DNA from: Hydrogenophaga sp. 2FB
GTDB taxonomy: Bacteria > Pseudomonadota > Gammaproteobacteria > Burkholderiales > Burkholderiaceae_C
DNA: 64,000 nucleotides
Assembly: GCF_005503365.1 (NCBI RefSeq)
Contig: NZ_SCML01000002.1
Location: 1-64,000 of the forward strand
Direction of reading: 5' to 3'
The notes beneath the pieces are model-generated. The model was not told the DNA's origin and did not search any database. It worked only from the letters and a program-made list of their open reading frames with translations. Both the position numbers and the translations under genes were made by a program. Below, one piece after another: positions 1 through 8,812 of this stretch; the stretch's first letter is position 1, and each line of letters starts with the position of its first letter.

Positions 1-125
1 AGACAAGTCGGCGCGCGTAGCGGCGCAAGATGAGATCGGGGATGTCTGCCAGGTGCTTATGAACGTCCAGCGTGTAAAGCAGGTCGATGCGCTCCAGTAC
101 CTCGCTGATTTGGGGTGACCTCAAT
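1..125 (-). pseudogene. Fragment of a second Tn3-family transposase gene
   Basis: Read on the minus strand, this stretch encodes a peptide containing QISEVLERIDLLYTLDVHKH and then RRYARRLV. This aligns by eye with the LSEVTKKIECLKALHVHEW segment of the full-length transposase next door, so it is the middle of a different Tn3-family tnpA. Recognisable homology stops near position 121-125, where a GGGG-starting sequence begins. The gene continues off the left edge of the window, so it could be intact there and merely cut by the neighbouring element. The reading is clear in one frame but short. Confidence 0.6.
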
Positions 126-252
126 TTCGATGCAGAAAGCCGGGTTACCAACCAAGGGTTAACCCGCAATCCCGCAAACCTTCTGGAACCAAAGAGAACA
201 ATTCCGTAGACTCGCGCAAGGCTTGGAATTGCGCAGGCCAGGGGGAACCAGC

Positions 253-3204
253 TTGCCAAGCTTCTATCTGCGTTTTGTCGGATCCGATACCCTTCCCAAG
301 TCTCTGTCCAAGCGGGAGGTCGAAGAATGCTTCGACCTGAGCGCTGAAGACATCCATGAGCTTCGCCCGCCCCGTTTCCGGGGTACTGCTCGCCTTGGCG
401 CGGCCGTTCAACTGGTGATGCTGCGCGCCACCGGACGACACCCAGATGCGCTCTCGGGTCTGCCACCCGTGCTGCTGCGGCATCTGACTTTAACCCTGGG
501 CATGAGCGCGACGGATATTGCATCCGTCACGTCGCTGTACAAGGACAGGGACACCCGCTTCGGGCATCAGCTTTGGGCTCGACAACGCGTTGGCTTCGCG
601 GTCTTGGACGACACCACCAAAGCGCTGCTTGCCGATGCCCTGCGCGAGCTTGCCACCACTGCGGTCTCGGTGAACGATCTTGTGCATCAGGCGGAGCACT
701 GGCTCTTTGAACGCCGCCTCGTGCTGCCCGGCGATCGGACTCTCCGGGACATTGCCCGCGCAGCATTTGCCGACCAGGAGAATGCGGCGCTCGAAACGAT
801 TCGCGCAGGCGTGCCGCGCGAGCACATCCACAGGGCGCTTTTGCACGCGTTCTCAAAGCGATCAGGACCGGGCGGGCACACCGTTCTGGAGTGGCTGCGC
901 ACGCCACCGGGCAAGCATGGCCAGCTCACCCTGAGCGAGGTGACCAAGAAAATCGAGTGCCTGAAGGCATTGCACGTCCACGAGTGGAAGCTGTCGGCGA
1001 TTGCGCTGAATCGGTTGAAGGCCTACGGCCAAGAAGTGGTCAATCGACCACCGTCAGCAACGAAGAACCTGTCCCCTGATCAACGCGAGCTGGAGATGGT
1101 CTCATTCCTGCACGTGACATTGCTGGAGCAGACCGACCTGGCCGCGGAGATGGGCGCGCGACGCCTCACCGACCTCTACCGCAAGGCCTCCGGCAAAGTG
1201 CTCAAGAAGCAAGCGGACAGCTCCGTCGATCTGCGCGCCGAGCGGGTGAGGCTCAAGGCGGTCCTCTACGACAAGAGGCTGACCGCTGCGCAAATCGTCG
1301 CGGCGATGCGTGAGCTGGTGCCTCAAGATGAGCCGGACTTCGCGGGCACGCGTGCCCAATTGGTCCGCGAAGCACTGGTGAACGAAGAAGCGCCGCGTGT
1401 CTCAGCGCTGCTCAACTCGCTGGGCATCCTTGAGATCAGAGGCGAGGCGTCGGACAAGGCGCTGAGGCAGCTCAAGTTGCTGCGCGATCTGGCCAAACGG
1501 GGAGCAACCAGCCTGCCAGAGGGACTTGACGTGTCCTTTGCCGACCCTGGCTGGCATCTGTTGTTGCAGGGCCCAGACCGCAAGCTCGCTCTTGCTGCAT
1601 TGAAGGTCAGCGCCGCGACAGCACTGCGCAAGGCCATCAAGGGCGGAAAGCTCTGGCTGGCGCACAGCAGCCGACATCGCAGTCGCGCCGATCAACTGAT
1701 CTCCGAAAACGAATGGGCGCAAAGGAACAAGTCGCTCATCCGGGCACTGAGTCTCACCGACGATCCCGACAAGTTCCTGGAGCGGGTGTTGGGGCGCGTC
1801 GACGCCGGCCTGGCCCAACTTGCCAAAGCAGTCGACGAAGGCGCACTCACCATCGACAACCAGGGGCACATCAGCATCGCACCCATCCAGGCGCTTGAAG
1901 TCGAACCCAAGGTCACGAAGACCCGCGAGAGCATGTTTAACATGATCGGCGGCACGCAGTTCGCCGACATGCTGGTTGAGGTGGATGCCAAAACCCGCTT
2001 CAGCCAAGCGTTGCTTGGCCGCATGGCCAAGGACATCAGTGAGCTGAAGGCGGTCTACGGTGCCCTGTACGCACACGGGACAGAGAACAACGCCAAGGGG
2101 GTCTGCACCATGATCCCCGGCCTGCAAGTTTCTCAGATCACCATGGCCATGCGTGCGCTGGAGGCCGGCGGCCGCCTGCGGGATGCCAACACACGCATCA
2201 TTGATTTTCAGCAGAGCATGCCGATTGCCATGCTCTGGGGCCAGGGCGACAAGGCATCCTCCGATTCGATGACGCTGGACACTTCGCGTCACCTGCACTC
2301 GGCGCGCATGGAGTACCGCCGGAAACAGCATGGTGTGGGCATCTATGTCCACATGCTTGACACCTGGGCGCTGTTCCACGACCAGCCCATCGTCATCAAT
2401 GACCGGCAGGCCGCCCCTGCAGTGCACGGCGTCGAGGCACACAACTGCACTCGGCGTGAGGATCAGATCCGCCTGTCCCTTTTGGCCGTTGATACCCATG
2501 GCTACACCAACGCAGCGATGGCGATCGCCAAGCTGCTCGGTTTTGATTTATGTGTTCGCTTGCGTCAGTTGTCGGAGCGCAAGATGTTCATGGCCTGGGG
2601 TGGCACGCCGCCCGAATCGCTGGAGCGGTTGGTCGTGGGCAAGGTCTCGCTTCGGAAGATCCGTGCCGGCTGGATGGGACTGCTGCGCCTGGTTGCCTCC
2701 ATCCGTCAGGGCCGGCTGACCGCGGCAGAGGCCATCGCCCGCCTTGGCAGCGCCGCCAGGGGTGATCCTGTTCATGCTGCCGCAGACGAACTGGGAAAGC
2801 TCCTGCGCACTATCTTTCTGTGCGACTACTTCACCATTCCTGAGTTCCGCCGTGAGATGCACGCACTGCTGAACCGTGGCGAGTCCATCCATCAATTGCA
2901 GCGCGCCGTGTACCACGGGCGTGTGGGCGTTTCGCGCGGTCGTCGGGCCGATGAACTGCGCGCTATCTCGACGGCGCACACCTTGCTGACCAACGTTGTG
3001 ATCGCCTGGAACACTATGAAGATGCAAGATGTGGTGGAACGCTGGAAGGCGCTCAAGCACCCCATCGAGGACCACTGGATCCGCCGCATCGGTCCCGTTC
3101 ACTTTGAGCACGTCAACTTCAAAGGCACCATCACCTTCGAGATCGATCCGTACGCAGACGCACTCATACAGCGCCAGTCCAAGCTGCGCGCGCACCGGGT
3201 TTGA
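253..3204 (+). CDS. tnpA: Tn3-family transposase
   Basis: DDE transposase for replicative, cointegrate-forming transposition. With the proposed start it has 983 residues, a normal length for the family. The N-terminal DUF4158-type region shows FVGSDTLPKSL and AAVQLVMLRATGR. Catalytic-domain landmarks are the ASSD segment near residue 669 and VDTHGYTN near residue 746, followed by LLGFDLCVRLRQL. I place the start at a TTG (MPSFYLRFVG) because family members begin there and an AGGGGGAA ribosome-binding site lies just upstream; an earlier TTG at 223 also keeps the frame. No in-frame ATG precedes it. No resolvase sits beside it, but a tyrosine recombinase does, at 4338. Function is confident; the subgroup is not. 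Confidence 0.92.
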   Translation: MPSFYLRFVGSDTLPKSLSKREVEECFDLSAEDIHELRPPRFRGTARLGAAVQLVMLRATGRHPDALSGLPPVLLRHLTLTLGMSATDIASVTSLYKDRDTRFGHQLWARQRVGFAVLDDTTKALLADALRELATTAVSVNDLVHQAEHWLFERRLVLPGDRTLRDIARAAFADQENAALETIRAGVPREHIHRALLHAFSKRSGPGGHTVLEWLRTPPGKHGQLTLSEVTKKIECLKALHVHEWKLSAIALNRLKAYGQEVVNRPPSATKNLSPDQRELEMVSFLHVTLLEQTDLAAEMGARRLTDLYRKASGKVLKKQADSSVDLRAERVRLKAVLYDKRLTAAQIVAAMRELVPQDEPDFAGTRAQLVREALVNEEAPRVSALLNSLGILEIRGEASDKALRQLKLLRDLAKRGATSLPEGLDVSFADPGWHLLLQGPDRKLALAALKVSAATALRKAIKGGKLWLAHSSRHRSRADQLISENEWAQRNKSLIRALSLTDDPDKFLERVLGRVDAGLAQLAKAVDEGALTIDNQGHISIAPIQALEVEPKVTKTRESMFNMIGGTQFADMLVEVDAKTRFSQALLGRMAKDISELKAVYGALYAHGTENNAKGVCTMIPGLQVSQITMAMRALEAGGRLRDANTRIIDFQQSMPIAMLWGQGDKASSDSMTLDTSRHLHSARMEYRRKQHGVGIYVHMLDTWALFHDQPIVINDRQAAPAVHGVEAHNCTRREDQIRLSLLAVDTHGYTNAAMAIAKLLGFDLCVRLRQLSERKMFMAWGGTPPESLERLVVGKVSLRKIRAGWMGLLRLVASIRQGRLTAAEAIARLGSAARGDPVHAAADELGKLLRTIFLCDYFTIPEFRREMHALLNRGESIHQLQRAVYHGRVGVSRGRRADELRAISTAHTLLTNVVIAWNTMKMQDVVERWKALKHPIEDHWIRRIGPVHFEHVNFKGTITFEIDPYADALIQRQSKLRAHRV

Positions 3205-3466
3205 TCCAGGTGGTCCGGAAGACGGGGGAGGTCGAAGCACGTGTCGGCTGGTGTTGAGAAGCACATGTTTGAGGCTCGTGGTTTTTCAGGCCCGGCTCTT
3301 TTCTCGTGCGATTCACCGGGTTAGCGGCTTGCGCTCATCAATGAAATCAAAGACTTAGCGGGCTACTGAAAAAACAGCCAGCTCTTTTCCCGTGCGAATA
3401 ACCGGGTTAGGCTTCGGCACCGACAATGGCCTCTCAGCTGACGTTTGGTCATCACGGAGAACATAG
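3205..3466. repeat. Two imperfect 30-bp direct repeats after tnpA
   Basis: This gene-free stretch holds two copies of a 30-bp sequence, at 3295-3324 and 3381-3410. They begin GCTCTTTT and end ACCGGGTTAG and differ at about four positions. A looser relative ending in CCGGGTTA lies at about 129-144, on the other side of tnpA in the same orientation. Their position suggests transposon-end or transposase-binding sequence, but they are direct rather than inverted repeats, so I do not call terminal inverted repeats. Confidence 0.6.
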
Positions 3467-4285
3467 ATGGGACAAGCCAAGCTCAAGCAGCGCGCGGCCT
3501 TTGCGCCCGCATTGGTCGATCAGTGGGAGTCGGATGACTGCGTCAACTTTGCAGTGGCGCTCGCGCGAGCCACGGGCTGGCTGCTCCACGTGGACTGGTG
3601 GGTCCCATCGCTGGATCCGAACAACAACGTCGCTCTTGAGGACTGCAGGCCGCTGCGTGTTTACGTAGCGGACAATGGATTCCGCATCTTCGATGTGAGA
3701 GGCAACCGGTCCCTCAGCGACTTCATTCACCGAACTATTCGGCCCATGGCCGTGCGGTACGGCATGGGCGGGGTCAGGACGCGCTACTACGCGGAAAGCG
3801 CGCTCGCGTCGCTGCCGCTGCGCTGCGCACCCGATCCGGCCAAGATCGCAAGCGCGTCCAAAGCCATTGGGACGAACACGGCTTTTCTGGCGTCGATCCC
3901 CAAACGGCTGGCGCCCTGCATTCCAGCTGCCGAGGCCGCCAAGTACACATTCGGCTGGTGTTCCGTGTTTGCAGAAGCCCTCAATCAGTTGCATGGCGTG
4001 CAAGCTGTAGCGCTACTAGCCATCCGATTCGAGCCGGACGCGGATGGAACTGAGCGCGGTGCCGATGGCTACGTCCACAGCTTTGTTCTGCACTCGGACG
4101 GGATGGGGGAGGACAGCTGGGGCAAGGCAGATGTCAGGGCAATCGCCCATCGATTCGGCGTCCTCGAATTTCGGCTCAGCCGCGAGGCGCACGTCCGCGT
4201 GGTGAACAACCTGCATCGCAACTCACCTGAGGTTTTCGAAACAGCACTCGCCAAGGCCAAAGAGCTTATCCAGATCTATCGATAG
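3467..4285 (+). CDS. Unknown protein with two similar Cys-containing halves
   Basis: 272 residues, preceded by a GGAGA ribosome-binding site; I do not recognise the family. The opening MGQAKLK is seen in small phage and mobile-element proteins. The two halves resemble each other: DDCVNFAVALARATGWLL near residue 24, and GWCSVFAEALNQLHGVQ near residue 165, each followed by a beta-rich stretch. The second half continues with YVHSFVLHS and GEDSWG. The order Cys, His, Asp is that of a papain-like or NlpC/P60-like fold, with the first half looking degenerate because it lacks the His. It is cargo between the transposase and the tyrosine recombinase. A toxin, peptidase or transglutaminase-like role would be a guess. 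Confidence 0.7.
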   Translation: MGQAKLKQRAAFAPALVDQWESDDCVNFAVALARATGWLLHVDWWVPSLDPNNNVALEDCRPLRVYVADNGFRIFDVRGNRSLSDFIHRTIRPMAVRYGMGGVRTRYYAESALASLPLRCAPDPAKIASASKAIGTNTAFLASIPKRLAPCIPAAEAAKYTFGWCSVFAEALNQLHGVQAVALLAIRFEPDADGTERGADGYVHSFVLHSDGMGEDSWGKADVRAIAHRFGVLEFRLSREAHVRVVNNLHRNSPEVFETALAKAKELIQIYR

Positions 4286-4337
4286 CCGTGATCTGCCCTC
4301 GGCCTGTGGCTGCGCGCCATGCCGCTCGGCTGCTTGC

Positions 4338-5318
4338 TTAGCCGGGCAAAGGTGGGAGTGGTAGCTGGGATGACGGTGCTTGGGCAGTCAGTCCCTGTTC
4401 GAAGCGCGCTTGCAGATTTGAATCCGATGCATCCAAGTAGCGCATGGCCGATTTGACATCCTTCCAGCCGACGTACTCCATCAGCTCCTTGATGTCCCAA
4501 CCGCTGGCGCGGGCCCAATCGGCAAAGCCGCGACGCATGGAGTGGCTGCTGTATTCCTCGGGCGACTCAACGCCAGCTTCGGCGAACAGGCTGCGCAGCA
4601 AGGAGACCAGGCTGTTGGCGTGGAGGCTTTCGTCGGCGACATGACCCCATCGATCGATTTTTCGGAACACCGGGCCCTCGGTCAAGCCGGTCAGGTCAAT
4701 CCAGGCATTGAAGGCCGCCACCGGGCACAGGCGGGAAAGGGCCGGGCACCTGAAAACCCTGCCCTGATGCTGTCTGTCGCCTTTGCTGCGGCCCAGGTAG
4801 CAGGTCATGCCTTGGCCGGGAGTGACCGCGATGTTCTCCACTCGCAGGTTGACCAACTCGTCGGAACGGAATCCCCGCCAAAATCCCAGCAGCAGCAGGC
4901 TGCGGTCGCGCGTATGGCGCAGCACGGCTGAGCGGTCACCGGACTGCTGCGCATGGCTGATGGCGGTGTCGAGCCAATGATCAACTTGCTGAAGCACCGC
5001 CAGTTCCAGCGGGCGAGCGCGCTTTTCTTGCACGTTGTGGACGGAGCGAATGCCCTTGAGCACCTGGCGCACCAAGGCCGATTTGGTGGGGTCGGGAAAG
5101 CCTTGGTCGGTGTGCCATCTTGATAGCGCCGCCAGCCGCTGGCGCAGGGTGTTGATGGCCAGGGTAGCCGCGTGGTCGGCCAGGTAGCGGGCAATGCCGT
5201 CCGCCGTGGAAGGCAGCAAACCTTTCCACTCGACTTCAAAGTGGCGAATCGCCGAAGCGTAGCTCCGGCGCGTGTTGTCGCTCTCGGCTGCCTCGATGTA
5301 TTGAGCAAGACGGGTCAT
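4338..5318 (-). CDS. Tyrosine recombinase, TnpS-like cointegrate resolvase
   Basis: 326-residue site-specific integrase. The N-terminal SAM-like domain begins MTRLAQYIEAAESDNTRRSY. The catalytic domain shows the first Arg in FWRGFRSDELVNLR, HSMRRGFADW with the His-x-x-Arg box, and VGWKDVKSAMRYLD with the final His replaced by Trp and the nucleophilic Tyr. Length and organisation match TnpS of Tn4651/Tn4652-type transposons, which resolves cointegrates at rst sites together with the coiled-coil protein TnpT. A TnpT-like gene lies divergently oriented at 19447, about 14 kb away. The assignment to TnpS rests on size, motifs and context; a general phage-type integrase remains possible. Confidence 0.75.
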   Translation of the reverse strand: MTRLAQYIEAAESDNTRRSYASAIRHFEVEWKGLLPSTADGIARYLADHAATLAINTLRQRLAALSRWHTDQGFPDPTKSALVRQVLKGIRSVHNVQEKRARPLELAVLQQVDHWLDTAISHAQQSGDRSAVLRHTRDRSLLLLGFWRGFRSDELVNLRVENIAVTPGQGMTCYLGRSKGDRQHQGRVFRCPALSRLCPVAAFNAWIDLTGLTEGPVFRKIDRWGHVADESLHANSLVSLLRSLFAEAGVESPEEYSSHSMRRGFADWARASGWDIKELMEYVGWKDVKSAMRYLDASDSNLQARFEQGLTAQAPSSQLPLPPLPG

Positions 5319-5431
5319 ATCGCGGTCGTCAGGGCTGCTACTCCGTCAGGAGGAATGGCGCAGGCTGATGTATTTTTGGTCCCAACCATCGCCTCAAGCA
5401 TTTGGAACGCACCTCTCGCCGCTGGGCGAGT

Positions 5432-5761
5432 TCAGGCAAATTGCAGCTCAATCTTGCCGGCGCGCCGCCGCACCGGGCCAACCACAATCTTCACATCGTG
5501 TCCCAGCCTGGCTACCAGCTCCAGCAGTTTGGCTTCGCTGACACCTCGGAATTGGCCGCGCGTGATGCGCGAGACCTTGGCCTGATCGATGCCCAGCAGC
5601 GTCGCTGCACTTTCTTGCGTCAGGCGACGTGCTTTGATCGCGCGGGCGATCTCGCCGGCGAGCTGGGATTTACGCTGCATCTCCGCAGCGTCGGTATAGC
5701 CCAGGTCGGCATAGACATTCGTGCCACCTTCTTCAATCGTGATTTCGTTGTGCCCGTTCAT
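5432..5761 (-). CDS. XRE-family antitoxin (HigA/Ata-like)
   Basis: 109-residue antitoxin and autoregulator of the pair. The helix-turn-helix reads LTQESAATLLGIDQAKVSRITRG, about residues 50-75, of the HTH_37 type found in HigA and Ata proteins. The ATG overlaps the toxin stop as ATGA, which fixes this start and indicates translational coupling. Toxin-first order is typical of HigBA and Tad-Ata modules. Such pairs are known passengers in Tn3-family transposons next to the resolution genes, which fits the adjacent TnpS-like gene. Confidence 0.88.
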   Translation of the reverse strand: MNGHNEITIEEGGTNVYADLGYTDAAEMQRKSQLAGEIARAIKARRLTQESAATLLGIDQAKVSRITRGQFRGVSEAKLLELVARLGHDVKIVVGPVRRRAGKIELQFA

Positions 5762-6141
5762 TTTCGTACTCCTTGCTGTGCCTGCCATGCTTCGAAATCC
5801 TGCTTCGCGGCTTTCAGGCGCGTGTTGATCAAGTCCATGTCCGGTTTGGGTGTGGCGATGCCGCTTTTGGACTTCTTCTGGAAGCAGTGCAGGACACAAA
5901 TCCAACCGGCGAACTTGACGGTGTACACAGCCCAGTAGGTGTCGCCCTGATGGTCCTCTACAACCTCCAGCACGCCGGCAGAGCCGAAGCCTGTCATCAC
6001 CTTGGCATCCTGGTGCTTGCCGCCGGCCTGCGCCAAGTCAATGGCATGACCGAACACATCCTTGACGTCCTCCGGCATCGCATCCAGGTCGCGCTTGGCG
6101 GAACTGACCCATTTGATGGGTTTGCGTGCTTGCTTTCGCAT
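5758..6141 (-). CDS. Gp49/HigB-type toxin (Tad-like)
   Basis: 127-residue member of the phage-derived Gp49-like/HigB family, whose relatives are RelE-fold mRNA interferases. Visible hallmarks are IKWVSSAKRDLDAMPEDV at the N-terminus, GVLEVVEDHQGDTYWAVYTV in the middle and VLHCFQKKSKSGIATPK, the usual basic signature. It overlaps the downstream antitoxin by four bases. The upstream region (6142-6180) contains an A+T-rich stretch with an imperfect TATG...CATA inverted repeat, a plausible autoregulated promoter. Whether it is active here is not shown by sequence. Confidence 0.88.
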   Translation of the reverse strand: MRKQARKPIKWVSSAKRDLDAMPEDVKDVFGHAIDLAQAGGKHQDAKVMTGFGSAGVLEVVEDHQGDTYWAVYTVKFAGWICVLHCFQKKSKSGIATPKPDMDLINTRLKAAKQDFEAWQAQQGVRK

Positions 6142-6499
6142 TGTTTCAATTATGCCTATTTGGACATATCTACGTCAACTCGGCGAAAGGTGAAGTCCCC
6201 TGGAATTTCTGAGTCAGTCAGAAGCGGACCCGCTTGTCTGAACAGTTTTACCCCAAAAGATATAGGCCAACTACGTTTGCCATAAATGGGCCACAAACCG
6301 CATTTGAGGCGTCCAAGATCTGCGGTTGGCTGTCTCGCGGGTGGTTTTTTCAGTCTTGGATGACCGGCAAGTATGCGCAGCCACCGAATTTTGCTTTTTC
6401 CAGCACTGCCTTGGTCTGAAGGCCAACGATGAGTGCTGGCCCTCTGCTGCGACCGCTTCTAAACTCCACGTCCGTTCGAAATAGACCCGTCAATATTGA
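6142..6499. other. Gene-free junction between TA module and IS3 remnant
   Basis: Apart from the toxin promoter at its left side, I see no gene or recognisable element. The IS3 transposase frame continues into it from the right as unrelated sequence before a stop at 6350, which shows that the element was cut at about 6500. Confidence 0.5.
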
Positions 6500-7392
6500 A
6501 CCGCGTCGAGTTTCGTGGGCAATGTAGGCGCTGCCGTTGTCCGACAGGAACTGCAGCATGCGCCCTGCGGGCAGGCCCTCTACGGCCCCGAAGCGCTTCT
6601 CGACCGCCTCGATAAGCATCTCACGCACCGGCTCGCCTGGGAGTCCTTTGCCCTCCCACGCGCGAAACGCCATGATCTCTCGATCGCAGCAGTCTTTGGC
6701 GAATGTGGCGGTCACGGTCTGACCCGAATCACACTTGATTTCGAAGCCATCAGAGCACCAACGCGTGTCACTGGCCTGAACCGAGACCGTGCCAGTGTGT
6801 GTACGACACGACTGAACGCGGCGCGGCGCCTTTGGCAGCAGCAAGGCGTTGGCAGCCATCACCCGGTACACGCGCTTGGGGTTCACGCGCGCAGCACCAA
6901 GGCTGCTCCGGTGGCGATTGACCAGCGCGCACGCCCGCCGGTAGCCGTAGCTGGGCAAGTCAGTGATCTGATCACGAATGTCGGCCAGCAACTGCTTGTC
7001 GCCATTTGGCGTGCGTACGGTTCGGCCATCAACCCATGAGGTCGGCCGCCGGCGCAGCTCATGAACGTTCGAGCGCGCCACCCCAAGTGCCTGGCAGACA
7101 GCCGTCATTGGCCGTCCCCTGGCAACAAGGGCGAGCGCGCAATCCACTTTTTTTCGGCGACGTACTCCACCGCTTCCTTGAGGATCTCGTTCTCCATCGT
7201 CTTCTTGCCCAGCACGCGTTGCAGCTTGGCGATCTCGGCCCGGGCTGCCGCCAATTCAGAGGCCGGCACCACAGCCTCGCCAGCGGAAACGGCCGTCAGC
7301 GCGCCTTGACGGTCGAGCTTGCGCCACTGGAACAGCAGGCTCGCAGCAACCCCTTCCTGTCTGGCCACCAGCGACACGCTCATGCCAGGCTC
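6500..7392 (-). pseudogene. IS3-family (IS2-like) transposase remnant
   Basis: OrfA and OrfB of an IS2-like element, truncated at both ends. The OrfA part (about 7105-7392) starts at [17 protein letters not shown], so the first 20 or so residues are missing. It contains [17 protein letters not shown] and ends LLPGDGQ. OrfB overlaps it at 7147 in another frame, consistent with the usual programmed frameshift, and runs through SYGYRRACALVNR, DTRWCSDGFEIKCD and FLSDNGSAYIAHETR. Immediately after that Arg the family sequence stops, so the last catalytic part including the Glu is lost. It cannot be an active transposase. Confidence 0.88.
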
Positions 7393-7982
7393 ATAAGTGC
7401 TGGTCCTGAGTCCCCCTGTGTTTCGCTCAAGTGTTTGTCCACGACGGTTGTAGGTCAGCGCCGTGACGAGGCCATTTGCATCGGTGATTCGCTGCGGACG
7501 GCCATGTGCGTCATATTGAGCGAACTCAATGCTGTGGCCAAGCGCGTTCGAAACGAGGATCAGGTTGCCCTGCGCATCGTAGGTGAATGTCGAGATGTCA
7601 TTTAGGTCGGTGCGGGGACCGTCCTCGGTGTGCACCAGCCCCAGCGAGTTGTAGGTGTAGGTCCAGCGCCGCGTGTTTTGGGTCGCCGTATCCGTCACCG
7701 TTCGGGTCAGCACGCGACCCGCTGCGTCGTATGTGAAAGTGGTGTCTCGACCTGGTTCCGAGATGGCTACCGGCAGGCGCCAGAACGGATGCCATGTGGT
7801 GTCTATCGTCCGTGCCTGTGGTGTCCCGGCTGCCTCGGTTCGGCTGGTTTCCAAGCCCCGAATATCGCGCACGTAGGTGGTCTGAATGCCGTTGTAATCA
7901 GTGATTCGGCTGACAAACCCGTTGGCGCCGTACTCGGTGAGTTGGCGGGCGTAGCCGCAGGACTCGCAGGCCCCATTGTCTA
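7393..7982 (-). pseudogene. Internal fragment of an Rhs/YD-repeat protein gene
   Basis: An open frame with YD-type repeats: [64 protein letters not shown] and [11 protein letters not shown]. Rhs proteins are large polymorphic-toxin carriers of 1000 residues or more. Only about 195 residues remain, with neither N-terminus nor toxin tip. The right side is cut by the IS5-family element and the left side is fused in frame to the IS3 OrfA remnant. It is a relic with no evident function. Confidence 0.88.
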
Positions 7983-8809
7983 GGGCCTGTTAACACAAAC
8001 CGCGCAGGCCATCGACGACCAGCACGAAGCAGACGAACGCCAGAAACATCACGTCGAGCTTCTCAAATCGCGAGAAGACGCGACGAAAGCTTTTCAAGCG
8101 CCGGAACAGTCGTTCGACCTCGTTGCGGCGCTTGTACATCTCGCGGTCGTACTCCCAGGGATCGATGCGGCGCTCGCTGGGCGGCACGACAGGGATGAAG
8201 CCGAGATCCAGAGCCAGTTGCCGCGTCTCGTTGCCTTCGTAGGCCATGTCCATCAGCAGATGAACAGGCCGGCTGGTCGACCCCAGGCTTTGAAGCAATC
8301 GCCTGCCTTGTGGCCCGTCGTGGGCTTGGCCTGGCGAGAGGCAGAACGTTACGGCCGTTCGAGCATCCGCGGCAACCATATGAATCTTGGTGTTCCATCC
8401 GCCGCGGGACTTGCCGATGGACTGCGGGCCGTTTTTTTTAGTGCGCCCGTGCCATCGGGATGCACCTTCACGCTGGTGCTGTCCAGCGAAACGGCCTCGA
8501 TCTTGATTCGCACGACCTGCTCGCGCTGAAGCTCTTCGAACATCTTGTCCAGCACGCCGGACTTGGCCCATCGACGCATGCGGGTGTAGACCGTGTGCCA
8601 GTTGCCGAAGCGCTTGGGCAGGCCGCGCCACTTGCAGCCATGTTCCGCTACGAAAAGCATGGCATTGACGACCTGCAAGTTGGTCATGCTGACGTTGCCA
8701 CGCTGGGTGGGCAGGCAGCGTTCGATACGAGCGAATTGTTCGGGCGTGATCTGCATGACCTGCAGTGTCGCCGCAGGTCGCCGCGAATTCAATTAGTGTT
8801 AACACGCCC
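7983..8809 (-). mobile_element. IS5-family (IS427-group-like) insertion sequence
   Basis: An element of about 827 bp. Its ends form an inverted repeat: TAGGGCCTGTTAACAC at 7981-7996 and GTGTTAACACGCCCTA at 8796-8811, with one mismatch. CTAG is present at both outer borders (7980-7983 and 8809-8812) and may be the target duplication. It separates an Rhs fragment from a 5'-truncated LysR gene. It contains one transposase encoded in two frames. Confidence 0.88.
7990..8756 (-). CDS. IS5-family transposase, programmed frameshift
   Basis: DDE transposase in two overlapping frames. The first begins MQITPEQFARIERCLP and contains WRGLPKRFGNWHTVYTRMRRW and DSTSVKVHPDG. A run of eight A residues on the coding strand (8432-8439) follows, and the second frame continues with GKSRGGWNTKIHMV, LLMDMAYEGNETR and KRRNEVERLFRRLKSFRRV, which hold the second Asp and the Glu region. 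Both halves look complete, so ribosomal slippage on the A8 tract should give a full-length enzyme of about 255 residues. This layout is normal for the IS427 group. The element appears potentially active. Confidence 0.87.
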
Positions 8810-8812
8810 TAG

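Noticed and set aside
1402..2499. Minus-strand frame of 365 codons inside tnpA
   Set aside because: Antisense shadow of the transposase; no recognisable motifs or ribosome-binding site.
3295..3410. Terminal inverted repeats of the Tn3 element
   Set aside because: The two copies are direct repeats and I could not find a convincing inverted partner within the window.
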